From assembly GCF_006439335.1 (NCBI RefSeq), contig NZ_SAWY01000038.1:124001-188000 (forward strand): DNA of 64,000 bases, written 5' to 3'. Below, in pieces: positions 8,584-18,523 of this stretch. How positions within the stretch are numbered: position 1 is the first letter of the stretch; each line of letters starts with the position of its first letter. The DNA comes from Litorilituus lipolyticus. Its GTDB lineage: Bacteria; Pseudomonadota; Gammaproteobacteria; Enterobacterales; Alteromonadaceae. A model generated the notes under the pieces. That model was not told where the DNA came from, did not search any database, and saw only the letters and a list, made by a program, of their open reading frames with translations. Both the position numbers and the translations under genes were made by a program.

Positions 8584-9594
8584 CTATAAGCCTTTAACAA
8601 TGTCTTTAACTAACTCTGGTCCCTGATAAATAAAACCAGTATACACCTGTACAAGACTTGCACCCGCGGCGAGTTTTTCATTAGCATCATCACTTGAAGA
8701 AATACCGCCAACACCAATAATAGGAAGTTTATTGTCTAATGCCTTAGCAAGTAACTTAATTACTGTTGTACTTTTATCTTTAACAGGCGCACCGCTTAAA
8801 CCACCTTGCTCATTACCATGCTCAAGACCTTCAACACCATCTCTTGATAAGGTTGTATTTGTGGCAATAACGCCATCTATCTCATTTGTGATCAATGAAG
8901 CTGCGATAGAATTAACTTCATCTTCATTTAAATCAGGCGCGATTTTTACCGCTATTGGAACATATTTATCATACTCTTTACTTAGGAGTTTTTGCTCAGC
9001 TTTTAATGCAGCTAACAATTCATCCAGTGCTTCACCATATTGCAGTGAGCGTAAGCCAGGTGTATTTGGTGATGAAATATTAACGGTAATGTAAGTAGCG
9101 AAATCATAAACCTTTCTCATGCAATGAATATAATCATCTTTAGCATTTTCTTCAGGTGTCGTTTTATTTTTTCCAATGTTGATACCTATAACGCCTTTAA
9201 ACTTAGCTGCTCTTACTTGGTCAACTAAATAATCAACACCTTTGTTGTTAAACCCCATACGGTTAATAACTGCGTTAGCTTGTGGAATTCTGAAAATGCG
9301 TGGCTTGTCATTACCTGGTTGTGGTTTAGGAGTTACTGTGCCTACTTCGACAAAGCCAAAGCCCATTGCAGCAAATGCATCTATACATTCCCCATTTTTA
9401 TCTAACCCGGCAGCTAAACCAACTGGATTAGGAAATTTTATTCCCATGACATTAACAGGCTTGTCTTTTACAGACTGTTTGTACATAAAGTTTAACGGTG
9501 ATGAACCAGTGCTTTTTAATCCTTTGATGGTAACTTCATGAATCTTCTCTGGATCAAAATGAAAAAAAACTTTTCGTATCGCTGAATAGAACAT
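8584..9594 (-). CDS. pyrD: Dihydroorotate dehydrogenase (quinone), class 2
   Basis: 336 residues, matching the class 2 membrane-associated enzyme. It oxidises dihydroorotate to orotate with FMN and passes electrons to the quinone pool (pyrimidine biosynthesis). Motifs: an N-terminal amphipathic helix for membrane binding ([20 protein letters not shown]), [36 protein letters not shown], and [15 protein letters not shown] carrying the catalytic Ser that distinguishes class 2 enzymes. C-terminal FMN phosphate loops IGVGGISS and [12 protein letters not shown] are present. An AGAGG ribosome site precedes the ATG. Followed by the small membrane protein gene. Confidence 0.97.
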   Translation of the reverse strand: MFYSAIRKVFFHFDPEKIHEVTIKGLKSTGSSPLNFMYKQSVKDKPVNVMGIKFPNPVGLAAGLDKNGECIDAFAAMGFGFVEVGTVTPKPQPGNDKPRIFRIPQANAVINRMGFNNKGVDYLVDQVRAAKFKGVIGINIGKNKTTPEENAKDDYIHCMRKVYDFATYITVNISSPNTPGLRSLQYGEALDELLAALKAEQKLLSKEYDKYVPIAVKIAPDLNEDEVNSIAASLITNEIDGVIATNTTLSRDGVEGLEHGNEQGGLSGAPVKDKSTTVIKLLAKALDNKLPIIGVGGISSSDDANEKLAAGASLVQVYTGFIYQGPELVKDIVKGL

Positions 9595-9639
9595 AGAGCC
9601 TCTAATGTTAGGTAGTTATAGAATAAATTGTAAAGGAGA

Positions 9640-9672
9640 AAATAAAAATCCCCGCTAGGCGAGGATTTTATC
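9640..9672 (-). terminator. Rho-independent terminator of NAD-GDH gene
   Basis: On the minus strand AAAATCCTCGC and GCGGGGATTTT pair (one U-G pair) around a three-base loop, followed by TTATTTTC, about 45 bases beyond the stop at 9717. Confidence 0.85.
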
Positions 9673-9716
9673 AGTTAAGGTAAGTATTACAACTTCCCTA
9701 AAGCATTTGCGCTAAA

Positions 9717-12700
9717 TTATTTAACGATAACTGGGCTACAGTTTAAACTGAGTAGCATCAACTCACGTAATGCAACTGAGAATTTTGCAAAATCATGTGT
9801 TTGCCCGACTTTAAAGTCTGACAAAATATGCTTCCAACGATCAAGTGGCTGCTCATTAGTTGCAACCCACTCATCCAGTAACGTTTCAAGATCAGCAACT
9901 TTTGTATCACACTCACAGCTTAAAACTACCGAAGTTAATGAACGCTGTTGCCAGTCTAGCTCTTCCCTAAATGAAGCACGAGCTAATGCTTGCCAATGGT
10001 TGCCTACCGGTTGATTGGTAATTTGATCTAAGAACCAGTGTAGCTCTAAACGCACACCTAACTTGAAGTATAAATGAGCAACTTGTTCAATTGTTCGGCC
10101 ATCATCATTCGCTACTTCAGCAATGTCCATCGCAGAGAATAGCGTGCTTAACTGTGAAACTCTTACTGCAATATCTTTAGGCACACCAGCGTTAATTAAA
10201 TCATCTGAAATTCGTTCTAGCTCCTGAATTTCTTCTGTGATCATAAAATCAGCAAGGTTAGAAGACAATAACGCAAATGTTGGTTGATAAAGTGCAATTG
10301 ATTGCTCAATTGATAATGCCTTGTTTCTATGGCGCAAGAACCAACGAGTTACACGTCTAATTGTTCTACGGTATTGAAATAGCATCTCTGTTTGTATTGC
10401 TGTAGAAATTTTATTATCTAACGTTGCGATTTTTTGCCAAAAGAGTGGCAGTTCAAATACCTCACTAGCAATAGTGTAACAGTTGGCAATCTCTGCCACA
10501 GTTGCACCTGTTTCTTCATGCATACGATTAACAAAATTAAAGCCCATATCATTGCCAATTTTATTAGCAAGTTTTGTCGCTATAATTTCAGCACGTAATG
10601 GATGTTGTTGCATTTCAGCTTGATAGTTATCTCTTAGCTGCGCAGGGAATGCGTCAATTAATAATCTATCATGGTATGGATTATCTGTGATTTCTTCATG
10701 AACTAAATCATCTTTCAATACCATTTTACTATAGGCGAGTAATACTGAAAGTTCTGGACGAGTTAAACCTTTATTTTCTGCTAAACGATCAGCAATTTCT
10801 TCATCATCAGGAATAAACTCAAGTGCGCGATCTAATTTACCCGTTCTCTCCAGTTCGTGAATAAAGCGAACTTGCTCTTTTAATTGATTAACACCGCGCA
10901 TTGCCGTTATTGACAGTGAATGTGTTTGACGGTAACAATCTTCAATAACAATATCACCTACTTCATCAGTCATATCATATAAAAGCTTGTTACGTTGCTT
11001 AACAGTTAAATCACCATTTTGAACTAATGTATTGAGCAAGATCTTAATGTTTACTTCATTATCTGAACAATCAACACCACCAGCATTATCAACCGCATCG
11101 GTATTAATTCTACCGCCAGTAGCAGCATATTCAATACGACCTAATTGTGTTAAACCAAGGTTACCACCCTCGCCTACAATTTTTGCTTTTAATTCTTTAC
11201 CGTTAATTCGTAAGCCATCATTTGCACGATCACCTACTTCTAAATGTGTTTCTTTGCTGCCTTTAACGTAGGTACCGATACCACCATTCCAAAGTAAGTC
11301 TACTTCCATTGTTAAGATGGCTTGAATTAGATCGTTTGGTGCCATACTCTGCTTTTGTGTACCAAGCATTTTTTTAATTTCAGGCGTTAATTTGATCGAT
11401 TTAACATGGCGACTAAAAATACCACCGCCTTTAGAAATTAATTCTTTGTTGTAATCTTCCCATGTACATCCCGCTAAATTGAATAAACGCTCACGCTCAG
11501 GGTAAGACGTTTTCGCTACTGGGTTCGGGTCGATAAAAATATGCATGTGGTTAAAAGCAGCTTGTAATCGAATATGCTTAGATAACAGCATACCATTACC
11601 GAATACATCACCAGCCATATCACCTACAGCGATACAGGTGAAGTCAGTACTTTGACAATCGATGTCCATTTCTCTGAAATGACGTTTAACTGATTCCCAC
11701 GCGCCTTTTGCTGTAATACCCATTGCTTTATGGTCGTAACCAACACTACCACCTGAGGCAAAAGCATCACCTAGCCAGAAGTCATATTCTTCAGAGATAC
11801 CATTAGCTATATCAGAGAAAGTCGCAGTACCTTTATCCGCTGCTACAACTAAATATGCGTCATCTTCATCTAAACGAACAACATCCTTAGGAGGAACAAT
11901 TTCACCTGCAACAATGTTATCCGTGATATCTAATAAGGCACGAATAAACGTTCTATAACATTCTTTACCAGCTTCAAAAATTTCTTCTCTAGAGCCACTT
12001 TCAGGAAGCTGCTTACAAACAAAACCACCCTTGGCACCAACTGGCACGATAACAGTGTTTTTAACTTGTTGTGCTTTGACTAAGCCCAATACTTCGGTTC
12101 TAAAGTCTTCACGGCGATCTGACCAACGTAAGCCACCACGAGCAACTTTGCCACCACGCAAGTGAACACCTTCAACTTGTGGAGAATAAACAAAGATCTC
12201 AAATTTAGGCACAGGTAATGGAATTTCACTAATTTGTTCAGGCACAATTTTGAATGAGATATAAGATTTCTCGGCCTGATTAGCATCTAATTGATAATAG
12301 TTAGTACGGATAGTCGCATTTATCATTTCGACAAAACGACGAATAATGCGGTCATCATCCAAGTTAGCAACATTGTCTAAAGAACTTTCAATCTCATTTA
12401 ATACTTTATCAATTGCTTTCCCTTTAGCTGACTCCGATGACTTACTATTAGGATCAAAACGTAAGCTAAATAATTTAATTAATAGCTCAGCTAAATTTGG
12501 GTATCTTGAAAAAGTATCCTCGATATAACTTTGACTAAAACGTCCACCAATTTGACGTTCATATTTTGCAAATGCACGCAAGATTGATACAGCTCTGCCT
12601 TCAAGTCCAGCACCTAAAATTAAACGGTTAAAACCATCATCTTCTAGATCACCACGCCATACTTTAGCAAAGGCATCTTGAAATAAAGAACGTACTTTAT

Positions 12701-14582
12701 ATAAATCAAAATTACTATCACCTGTTAAGTACATCGAAAAATCTAGTATCCAGCTTGTTTCACCTGGTGTTCTTATCGCATAAGGACTTTCACCAATGAC
12801 GCGTAAACCAAAGTTTTCTAACATTGGTAACACATCACTTAAGTGAATTGGCTCACCTTTATGGAATAATTTTAATTTAACAAAACGGCTATCAGGCTTT
12901 TCTTCAAGTGGTTGATAGAAAAGCATTTCAAGATTATTACTTTCGGTTAAGCTTTCTAACTTTTCGATATCAACAATGGCTGAACCTGGTAAAACTTCAT
13001 CTTTATAAGCTTGCGGGAAGCTTGAGTACTTTTTACTTAATGATTTAGCATCTGCTTCACCAAGGTTAGAAGCAAGTGCAGTTACTAGCTTGTCATCCCA
13101 GTTACGTGCAGCTTCATTCAAATTCTTTTCTATTTCTTTCACGTTTATATCTGCTTTAGTAGAGTTTACTTTGACGATGTAGTGAGTTCTAGCGTGTACA
13201 GACTCAGAGAAGAAAGTAGTAAACTCAACTTCTTCATTGCTGTTAAAAACTTCTTTCAATAGTTTTTGTGTCTCAACACGTAACTTGGTGTTATAACGCT
13301 CCCTTGGTACATAAACCATACATGAATAGAAACGATCAAACGCATCTCTTCTGACAAAAAGTCCTGTATAGTCGCGCTCTTGCATCTGCAAAATACCTGT
13401 AACATTTTGCAGGAGTTCTTCAACAGAGCTTTGTAATATTTCATCTCTTGGGTAAGTTTCTAAAATATTAATAAGGGCTTTATAAGCATGTGTTCCTTTA
13501 GCAAAGCCAGATGAGTCACAGACCTCAATTACTTTAGATTTAATTAATGGTAAATCTAGAGCACTGTTTGTGTAATAAGCTGAACCGAATAAACCAATAA
13601 AGCGTTCTTCACCTACCACGTTACCTTTGCTATCGAAACGCTTAATGCCGATATAATCAAGTTGTGCTGGACGGTGAACTCGAGAACGTGAATTTGTTTT
13701 CGTTAGAATTAAATGGTTGTTACCCAGAGCAACTTCACGGCCTGTTTCACTTAACGTAGAAACTAAGCGTGATTTTAAACCTTTAGAGTTTTTCATTAAG
13801 CCTAAGCTTGATTCTAAATTCGCTTCTAAAGAAATATCACCTTTAACTGCTTTTACATCATATGAACGATAGCCCATTAATGTGAAATGGTTTTCAGTAA
13901 TCCATGATAAAAACTCTAAGGTGTCATCTTTAGCTTTTTTAGTGCCTGGCAATTTGGCTTTTTTAACATCTGCAACAACTTCATTTAAGCGTTTTAGCAT
14001 TGGTTGCCAATCATTAACAGTGAGTTGAATATCTTCAACAACAGATAAAAGTTCAGCCTTGATAGCATTTAGCTCAGCTTGACTCGTTTGACGGTCAACT
14101 TCGATGAAGAAGATAGTTTCTTCTGAAGTCGCTTTAATTTTTGTATCAACAATAGGTGCTAGCTCAGCAATTTCAAGATCTTTAGTTCTGGCTACTTTTA
14201 ATGGTGAATTTAACATTAAATGCGCAGGTATTCCGAGACGGTTCAAAGCGATACGTATTGAATCAACTAAAAAGGGCATGTCTTTGACAATAATTTCAAT
14301 AATAGTGTGGCTAGATTTCCAACCATTCTTGCTTACTGTTGGGTTAAAAACATGAATTACAGGCTCATCATCTTTATGTTCATTCAATGAGCTCCATAAA
14401 CTCAAAGTTGCACCATACATATCACTATCATTTCGATGCGATAAATCTTGCGATGAAATATTACCGTAAAGTAAGTTGGCAAACTGCTCTACTAATGGAG
14501 CACTGTTCTTTGGTACTTTTTGATGAATTAATTGTGATACATTATTTAATATCACTGATGGTGAACCGTTTACTAACGCCAT
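9717..14582 (-). CDS. gdhB: NAD-specific glutamate dehydrogenase, large (about 180 kDa) type
   Basis: 1621 residues, the size of the L_180 class of NAD-GDH known from Pseudomonas, Shewanella and Caulobacter. It catalyses oxidative deamination of glutamate to 2-oxoglutarate and ammonium, a catabolic role. The long N-terminal part carries ACT-like regulatory segments typical of the Bac_GDH family. The catalytic core begins near residue 815 with the segment HLRGGKVARGGLRWSDRRED and VIVPVGAKGGFV (about 840-852), followed by the dinucleotide-binding KIVGEGGNLGLTQ and RINTDAVDNAGGVDCSDNEV segments. The gene stands alone with its own terminator. The symbol follows Pseudomonas aeruginosa usage. Confidence 0.96.
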   Translation of the reverse strand: MALVNGSPSVILNNVSQLIHQKVPKNSAPLVEQFANLLYGNISSQDLSHRNDSDMYGATLSLWSSLNEHKDDEPVIHVFNPTVSKNGWKSSHTIIEIIVKDMPFLVDSIRIALNRLGIPAHLMLNSPLKVARTKDLEIAELAPIVDTKIKATSEETIFFIEVDRQTSQAELNAIKAELLSVVEDIQLTVNDWQPMLKRLNEVVADVKKAKLPGTKKAKDDTLEFLSWITENHFTLMGYRSYDVKAVKGDISLEANLESSLGLMKNSKGLKSRLVSTLSETGREVALGNNHLILTKTNSRSRVHRPAQLDYIGIKRFDSKGNVVGEERFIGLFGSAYYTNSALDLPLIKSKVIEVCDSSGFAKGTHAYKALINILETYPRDEILQSSVEELLQNVTGILQMQERDYTGLFVRRDAFDRFYSCMVYVPRERYNTKLRVETQKLLKEVFNSNEEVEFTTFFSESVHARTHYIVKVNSTKADINVKEIEKNLNEAARNWDDKLVTALASNLGEADAKSLSKKYSSFPQAYKDEVLPGSAIVDIEKLESLTESNNLEMLFYQPLEEKPDSRFVKLKLFHKGEPIHLSDVLPMLENFGLRVIGESPYAIRTPGETSWILDFSMYLTGDSNFDLYKVRSLFQDAFAKVWRGDLEDDGFNRLILGAGLEGRAVSILRAFAKYERQIGGRFSQSYIEDTFSRYPNLAELLIKLFSLRFDPNSKSSESAKGKAIDKVLNEIESSLDNVANLDDDRIIRRFVEMINATIRTNYYQLDANQAEKSYISFKIVPEQISEIPLPVPKFEIFVYSPQVEGVHLRGGKVARGGLRWSDRREDFRTEVLGLVKAQQVKNTVIVPVGAKGGFVCKQLPESGSREEIFEAGKECYRTFIRALLDITDNIVAGEIVPPKDVVRLDEDDAYLVVAADKGTATFSDIANGISEEYDFWLGDAFASGGSVGYDHKAMGITAKGAWESVKRHFREMDIDCQSTDFTCIAVGDMAGDVFGNGMLLSKHIRLQAAFNHMHIFIDPNPVAKTSYPERERLFNLAGCTWEDYNKELISKGGGIFSRHVKSIKLTPEIKKMLGTQKQSMAPNDLIQAILTMEVDLLWNGGIGTYVKGSKETHLEVGDRANDGLRINGKELKAKIVGEGGNLGLTQLGRIEYAATGGRINTDAVDNAGGVDCSDNEVNIKILLNTLVQNGDLTVKQRNKLLYDMTDEVGDIVIEDCYRQTHSLSITAMRGVNQLKEQVRFIHELERTGKLDRALEFIPDDEEIADRLAENKGLTRPELSVLLAYSKMVLKDDLVHEEITDNPYHDRLLIDAFPAQLRDNYQAEMQQHPLRAEIIATKLANKIGNDMGFNFVNRMHEETGATVAEIANCYTIASEVFELPLFWQKIATLDNKISTAIQTEMLFQYRRTIRRVTRWFLRHRNKALSIEQSIALYQPTFALLSSNLADFMITEEIQELERISDDLINAGVPKDIAVRVSQLSTLFSAMDIAEVANDDGRTIEQVAHLYFKLGVRLELHWFLDQITNQPVGNHWQALARASFREELDWQQRSLTSVVLSCECDTKVADLETLLDEWVATNEQPLDRWKHILSDFKVGQTHDFAKFSVALRELMLLSLNCSPVIVK

Positions 14583-14911
14583 GCCGTTTTCCTTTTGCCT
14601 TAGAGTTTTAAAAAGAAAGCTTGAATAATTAATTTAGTTATCTTGGGTATTACTTTACGCAATTTAAACAAGATTTATATTATTTTTTTATATCTGTCTA
14701 TCAGAATAGACTATGGCACGGATTTTATGAATAAATCTAAGCTATTGCGAGTTTTTTTTTCTTGAAAGGAGCACTAAAACTTCTTGTTTTACACAAGATT
14801 CGACCACTTTATTTTACAATAAACTATGTTTATGCATTATTGCTAAATAGAAACTGGTTAATCAGTAGTATTCTTGTTTTTTTATGCACAAAAAAAGCAG
14901 GTTTTGTGAAT
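14583..14911. other. AT-rich upstream region of NAD-GDH gene
   Basis: About 330 bases between the NAD-GDH start and the terminator of the MMPL gene. It must hold the NAD-GDH promoter. I saw several A and T runs but no operator, small gene or RNA structure that I could support. Confidence 0.4.
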
Positions 14912-14953
14912 AAAAAAAAGTTTGTTTAATATCAAATTAAACAAACTTTTTTT
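14912..14953 (-). terminator. Rho-independent terminator of the MMPL gene
   Basis: A perfect 18-bp AT-rich inverted repeat (14913-14930 with 14936-14953) with a five-base loop; both flanks are A/T runs, so it could also act in the other direction. It follows the stop of the MMPL gene at 14976. Confidence 0.85.
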
Positions 14954-14975
14954 ATAGCCTTGCTTTGGGTAAGTG

Positions 14976-17333
14976 TTAAATTCCCGTTCTTCCTGCAATT
15001 TGCACTTCGCCAGAGTCTTTTTCTTCTTCGGCTTTAGATGGCCAGAAAAAAGCAGCTAATGCGGGGAGAACTATTATCGCTGCCAGCATATTAACTAAAA
15101 ACATGAAAGTTAATAAAATTCCCATATCCATTTGGAATTTCAAATCCGAGAAGAACCAAGTTGAAACACCAATGGCAAGTGTTAAGCCTGTTATGAGAAC
15201 TGCACTTCCCCTTTCTTTTAAGGCAGCTAAATAAGCATCTTGAACTTTAGCACCTTCATTTAATTTAGTACTCATGGTTGAAAGTATATAAATACCATAA
15301 TCAACACCAATACCAACACCTAATGCAATTACAGGTAATGTTGAAACGGTTAATCCAATATCTAAAGCGGTCATTAACCATTGTGCTAATGTCGATACTA
15401 CATATAAAGGTAAAATTACAACGGCTGTAGCTCTGATACTTCTAAAACTAATTAAACATAATAAAATTACCGCTCCGTATACATAAAGCATCATCGGGAC
15501 TTGCGCTTCAGAAACGGCTTCATTAGTTGCAGCCATAACGCCTACGGGGCCTGAGGCAAGTTTAAACTGCACTTGTTCTGTACCTAATACTTTTGATGCA
15601 GCTTGAACAGCATCAATAACAGTATTAATTGTTTCTGCTTTATGGTCCTCTAAAAAGAGAATAACAGGCATTACACTACAATCACTATTTAATAAGCCAC
15701 TAGAAGAAGGAACCCTTGCTATAGACTGCACTAGAGTTTGTTGATTTCGTGGAATAACTCTCCACTTAGGATTACCTTCGTTATATCCAGCATTCACTAT
15801 TTTTGATATTGAAGCCAAACTAACCGCAGACTGAACGCCAGCAACGTTTTCCATACGCCATTGAAAATTGTTAATAGTCGACATAATGTCATAGTATGTA
15901 CAAGCTTCTGGCGTCGTTTCAATAATCACTGACATATAGTCAACGCTAATAGCGTATCGGTCTGTTATTAAAAAAGTATCGGTATTATATCGAGAGCTTT
16001 CATGTAAGGCTGGAGCACCAGCGTGAAGCTCACCTATTTTCAACTCTTGGCCTTTATAAAAACCAACCAAATATAAAGCAGCCGTAATAGATAAAATGAT
16101 AACTGCAGGCCCTTTAGTGGCAAAACTTGATAAAGCGAGCCATACAGTACTTTCTTCTTTTAATTGCCCGACTTTTGCCGATTGTTTAATTGTCATGTAA
16201 GAAAGCATTACAGGTAACAATACTAAGTTGGTCAAAATGATCATCGCTACACCTAAAGAGGCTGTAATGGCAAGCTCTCTAATAATACCTATGTCAATAG
16301 ATAGTAATGTTAAGAAACCGACAGTATCAGAAAGTAATGCAATTCCACCTGGTATCAATAAAGCTCTAAAGCTTGCTTGTGCAGCAGCGGTACAAGTCAA
16401 CCCTAAGCCAACTTTTTTAACCACAGAGTTTATCATTTGCACGCCGTGGCTCACGCCGATAGCAAAAACCAAAAATGGTACCAAAATAGACATAGGATCA
16501 AGGCCAAAGCCTAGAGATGAAAGCATGCCCATCTGCCAAACAACAGCGATTAGAGAGCAAAAAATAGGCAGGATTGTTAAACGAATAGAATGGCAAAAGA
16601 TGTACACCATTACCGCGGTAATTGCGATTGCTATAGCAAAGAATAAAACTACCCCTTTAGCTCCTTGAGCAACATCACCAACCATTTTAGCAAAGCCAAT
16701 AATATGCACTGTTATATTGTTTTTCTCATAACTTTGCCTAACTTCATTTTCAAGCTTTTCGGCTATTTGTAGTGTATCTAGTTTCTCTCCTGTTTCAGGG
16801 TTTATATCAAGCAGAGCAGCTTTTACCATAGCGCAACTATAATCATCCGCGACGATACCACCTACAATACCTGCCTTTTCAATATTACCTTTAACAATAG
16901 CAAGACCTTCAGTAGTTGCTTGAAAGTCAGCCGGAATAACAGGACCACCAGCAAAACCATCTTCAACAACCTCAACGAAACGAGTACTGGGTGAGAACAA
17001 AGACTTTACTTGAATTCTATCTACGCCGGGAATAAAAAATAACTTATCGTGAACGCCCTTTAATGCAGTAAAGAATTCAGGGTTGAAAATATCTCCTTCA
17101 CTATCACATACAGAAATTAAAATATTATTTGCACCACCAAAATTAGCACGATGCTTTAAATACGTTTTCATGTAACTATGTTCTAGAGGAATATTTTTAG
17201 TAAACGAAGCATCAAGTCTAATTTGACTCGCTTGGAATAATAAAAAAACACTGGTAAGAAAGAAAAGTACCAACACAAAAAGTCGATGACGAAATAACGC
17301 AACTTCTATGCGGTTAGCTAGGGAGATTTTCAT
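14976..17333 (-). CDS. MMPL/RND-superfamily transporter
   Basis: 785 residues from the ATG at 17333 (MKISLANRIEV); a longer reading would need a TTG. Two homologous halves, each with one transmembrane helix, a large periplasmic domain and a five-helix bundle, as in MMPL proteins and hydrophobe/amphiphile exporters. The second half has VGIGVDYGIY (about residue 676) with the membrane Asp thought to carry protons; at the equivalent place the first half reads IGVSHGVQ (about 296), with His instead of Asp. Last gene of the DUF1302-DUF1329-YCF48-MMPL neighbourhood (69 bp after the YCF48 gene). A role in moving a lipid or other hydrophobic substance to the outer membrane is inferred from this company; the substrate is unknown. 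Confidence 0.9.
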   Translation of the reverse strand: MKISLANRIEVALFRHRLFVLVLFFLTSVFLLFQASQIRLDASFTKNIPLEHSYMKTYLKHRANFGGANNILISVCDSEGDIFNPEFFTALKGVHDKLFFIPGVDRIQVKSLFSPSTRFVEVVEDGFAGGPVIPADFQATTEGLAIVKGNIEKAGIVGGIVADDYSCAMVKAALLDINPETGEKLDTLQIAEKLENEVRQSYEKNNITVHIIGFAKMVGDVAQGAKGVVLFFAIAIAITAVMVYIFCHSIRLTILPIFCSLIAVVWQMGMLSSLGFGLDPMSILVPFLVFAIGVSHGVQMINSVVKKVGLGLTCTAAAQASFRALLIPGGIALLSDTVGFLTLLSIDIGIIRELAITASLGVAMIILTNLVLLPVMLSYMTIKQSAKVGQLKEESTVWLALSSFATKGPAVIILSITAALYLVGFYKGQELKIGELHAGAPALHESSRYNTDTFLITDRYAISVDYMSVIIETTPEACTYYDIMSTINNFQWRMENVAGVQSAVSLASISKIVNAGYNEGNPKWRVIPRNQQTLVQSIARVPSSSGLLNSDCSVMPVILFLEDHKAETINTVIDAVQAASKVLGTEQVQFKLASGPVGVMAATNEAVSEAQVPMMLYVYGAVILLCLISFRSIRATAVVILPLYVVSTLAQWLMTALDIGLTVSTLPVIALGVGIGVDYGIYILSTMSTKLNEGAKVQDAYLAALKERGSAVLITGLTLAIGVSTWFFSDLKFQMDMGILLTFMFLVNMLAAIIVLPALAAFFWPSKAEEEKDSGEVQIAGRTGI

Positions 17334-17402
17334 AGTATTTATAATTCCACACAAAATATAACAAGAACAACATCGAATAGGTAATTAGCGGATAACCTAT
17401 CA

Positions 17403-18419
17403 CTACAAGGAAATTTGTTTTATTCCAACATCAGAAACAACAATAAGTTTTCCATTAAATAACACGCCTGCAATTAAAGACTTACCGTCTTTTTGAGGGT
17501 GTAATCGATAAGTTAAACCATCATCAGTGCTTTCTAACAAAACACCGTTATTACCTAAAATTAGTACTCTATCGTCTTTACTGATGAGCACTTCATTTAG
17601 TAAAGCTGTAGTATTTGTTGATATCTCATTCCAATTACTACCATTCTTAATACCTCTAAATACATGCCCACGTAGACCTGCAACAATAAGATTTCCTGTT
17701 TTAGTTCGTGCTAAACCAAAAAATGAACCTTGATAAATATCTTCAAACTGTTGCCAAGTAACACCGAAATCATTACTTTTTGCCAACATGCCTGTTTCAC
17801 CTAACAAGAAAAGCGTGCGACCATCTTTTACCAGTTTATTGAAATGCGGTAAAATAAAAGCGATTTCATCAAGGTATGCTTCTTCGTCTTCCTGCTTTAG
17901 CTCAGCTAAATACTCGACATCATCGGGAAGTAAAAACTCTTGATGAAATTCACTTTGCCATGTCTTTCCGCCATCAGATGTACGAAGCGTTTGTCCGTAA
18001 GCACCAACAGCAATACCATGGTTCTCATTATCAAAGGCTATATCAAAAAGAGGTTTTTCTAATTCAGGGGAAAAATACTGTATTTCCCAACTTTCACCGC
18101 CATCGCTTGTATGTAAAATCGTTGAATCATGACCAACAACCCAGCCAAGTTCAGGTGTTAAAAAATACACACTAGTTAGGGTTGACTGCACGGGAACATT
18201 TGCTTGACGCCAGTTTTCACCGTCATTTGAAAGCAATATATGACCATACTCACCAACAGCAACTAGTTTGGATTGTCCTACTTGAGTAATATCTAATAAT
18301 AAAGATTTATCAGCTAAGGGTGCTTGGATGGCAGGAGAAGGAGATTCACTTTGAAAACCGTAGCTAGTCAGACTAAAACTACAAACAAGCAAAGCTATAG
18401 TGAATATTAAAAAACGCAT
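17403..18419 (-). CDS. Exported YCF48/BNR-repeat beta-propeller protein
   Basis: 338 residues from the ATG at 18419; a GTG at 18431 would add four residues. The N-terminus is a typical signal peptide (MRFLIFTIALLVCSFSLTSYGF). At least five Asp-box-like repeats are visible (LLSNDGENW, LHTSDGGESW, LRTSDGGKTW, AKSNDFGVTW, LESTDDGLTY), as in YCF48/HCF136-like photosystem assembly factors and sialidase-type propellers. No photosynthesis genes are present, so the name reflects only the fold. Periplasmic, and placed between the DUF1329 gene and the MMPL transporter; it may act as an assembly or adaptor protein for this envelope module (inference). Confidence 0.88.
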   Translation of the reverse strand: MRFLIFTIALLVCSFSLTSYGFQSESPSPAIQAPLADKSLLLDITQVGQSKLVAVGEYGHILLSNDGENWRQANVPVQSTLTSVYFLTPELGWVVGHDSTILHTSDGGESWEIQYFSPELEKPLFDIAFDNENHGIAVGAYGQTLRTSDGGKTWQSEFHQEFLLPDDVEYLAELKQEDEEAYLDEIAFILPHFNKLVKDGRTLFLLGETGMLAKSNDFGVTWQQFEDIYQGSFFGLARTKTGNLIVAGLRGHVFRGIKNGSNWNEISTNTTALLNEVLISKDDRVLILGNNGVLLESTDDGLTYRLHPQKDGKSLIAGVLFNGKLIVVSDVGIKQISL

Positions 18420-18483
18420 AATAAATAGCACTCAACTAAAACAAAATTGTGTATGTAATTAATTTTTATTTGTGTAGGTTTAA

Positions 18484-18512
18484 ACAAAAACGGCTGACAT
18501 AGTCAGCCGTTA
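18484..18512 (-). terminator. Terminator-like hairpin after DUF1329 gene
   Basis: AACGGCTGAC and GTCAGCCGTT pair perfectly around a three-base loop; on the minus strand TTTTTG follows. It lies between the DUF1329 stop and the YCF48 gene, so the second pair of genes is reached by read-through or by a separate promoter. Confidence 0.8.
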
Positions 18513-18523
18513 ATTAAAATGAC

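Noticed and set aside
17334..17354. Upstream TTG start for the MMPL protein
   Set aside because: ATG at 17333 gives the expected basic N-terminus before the first membrane helix.
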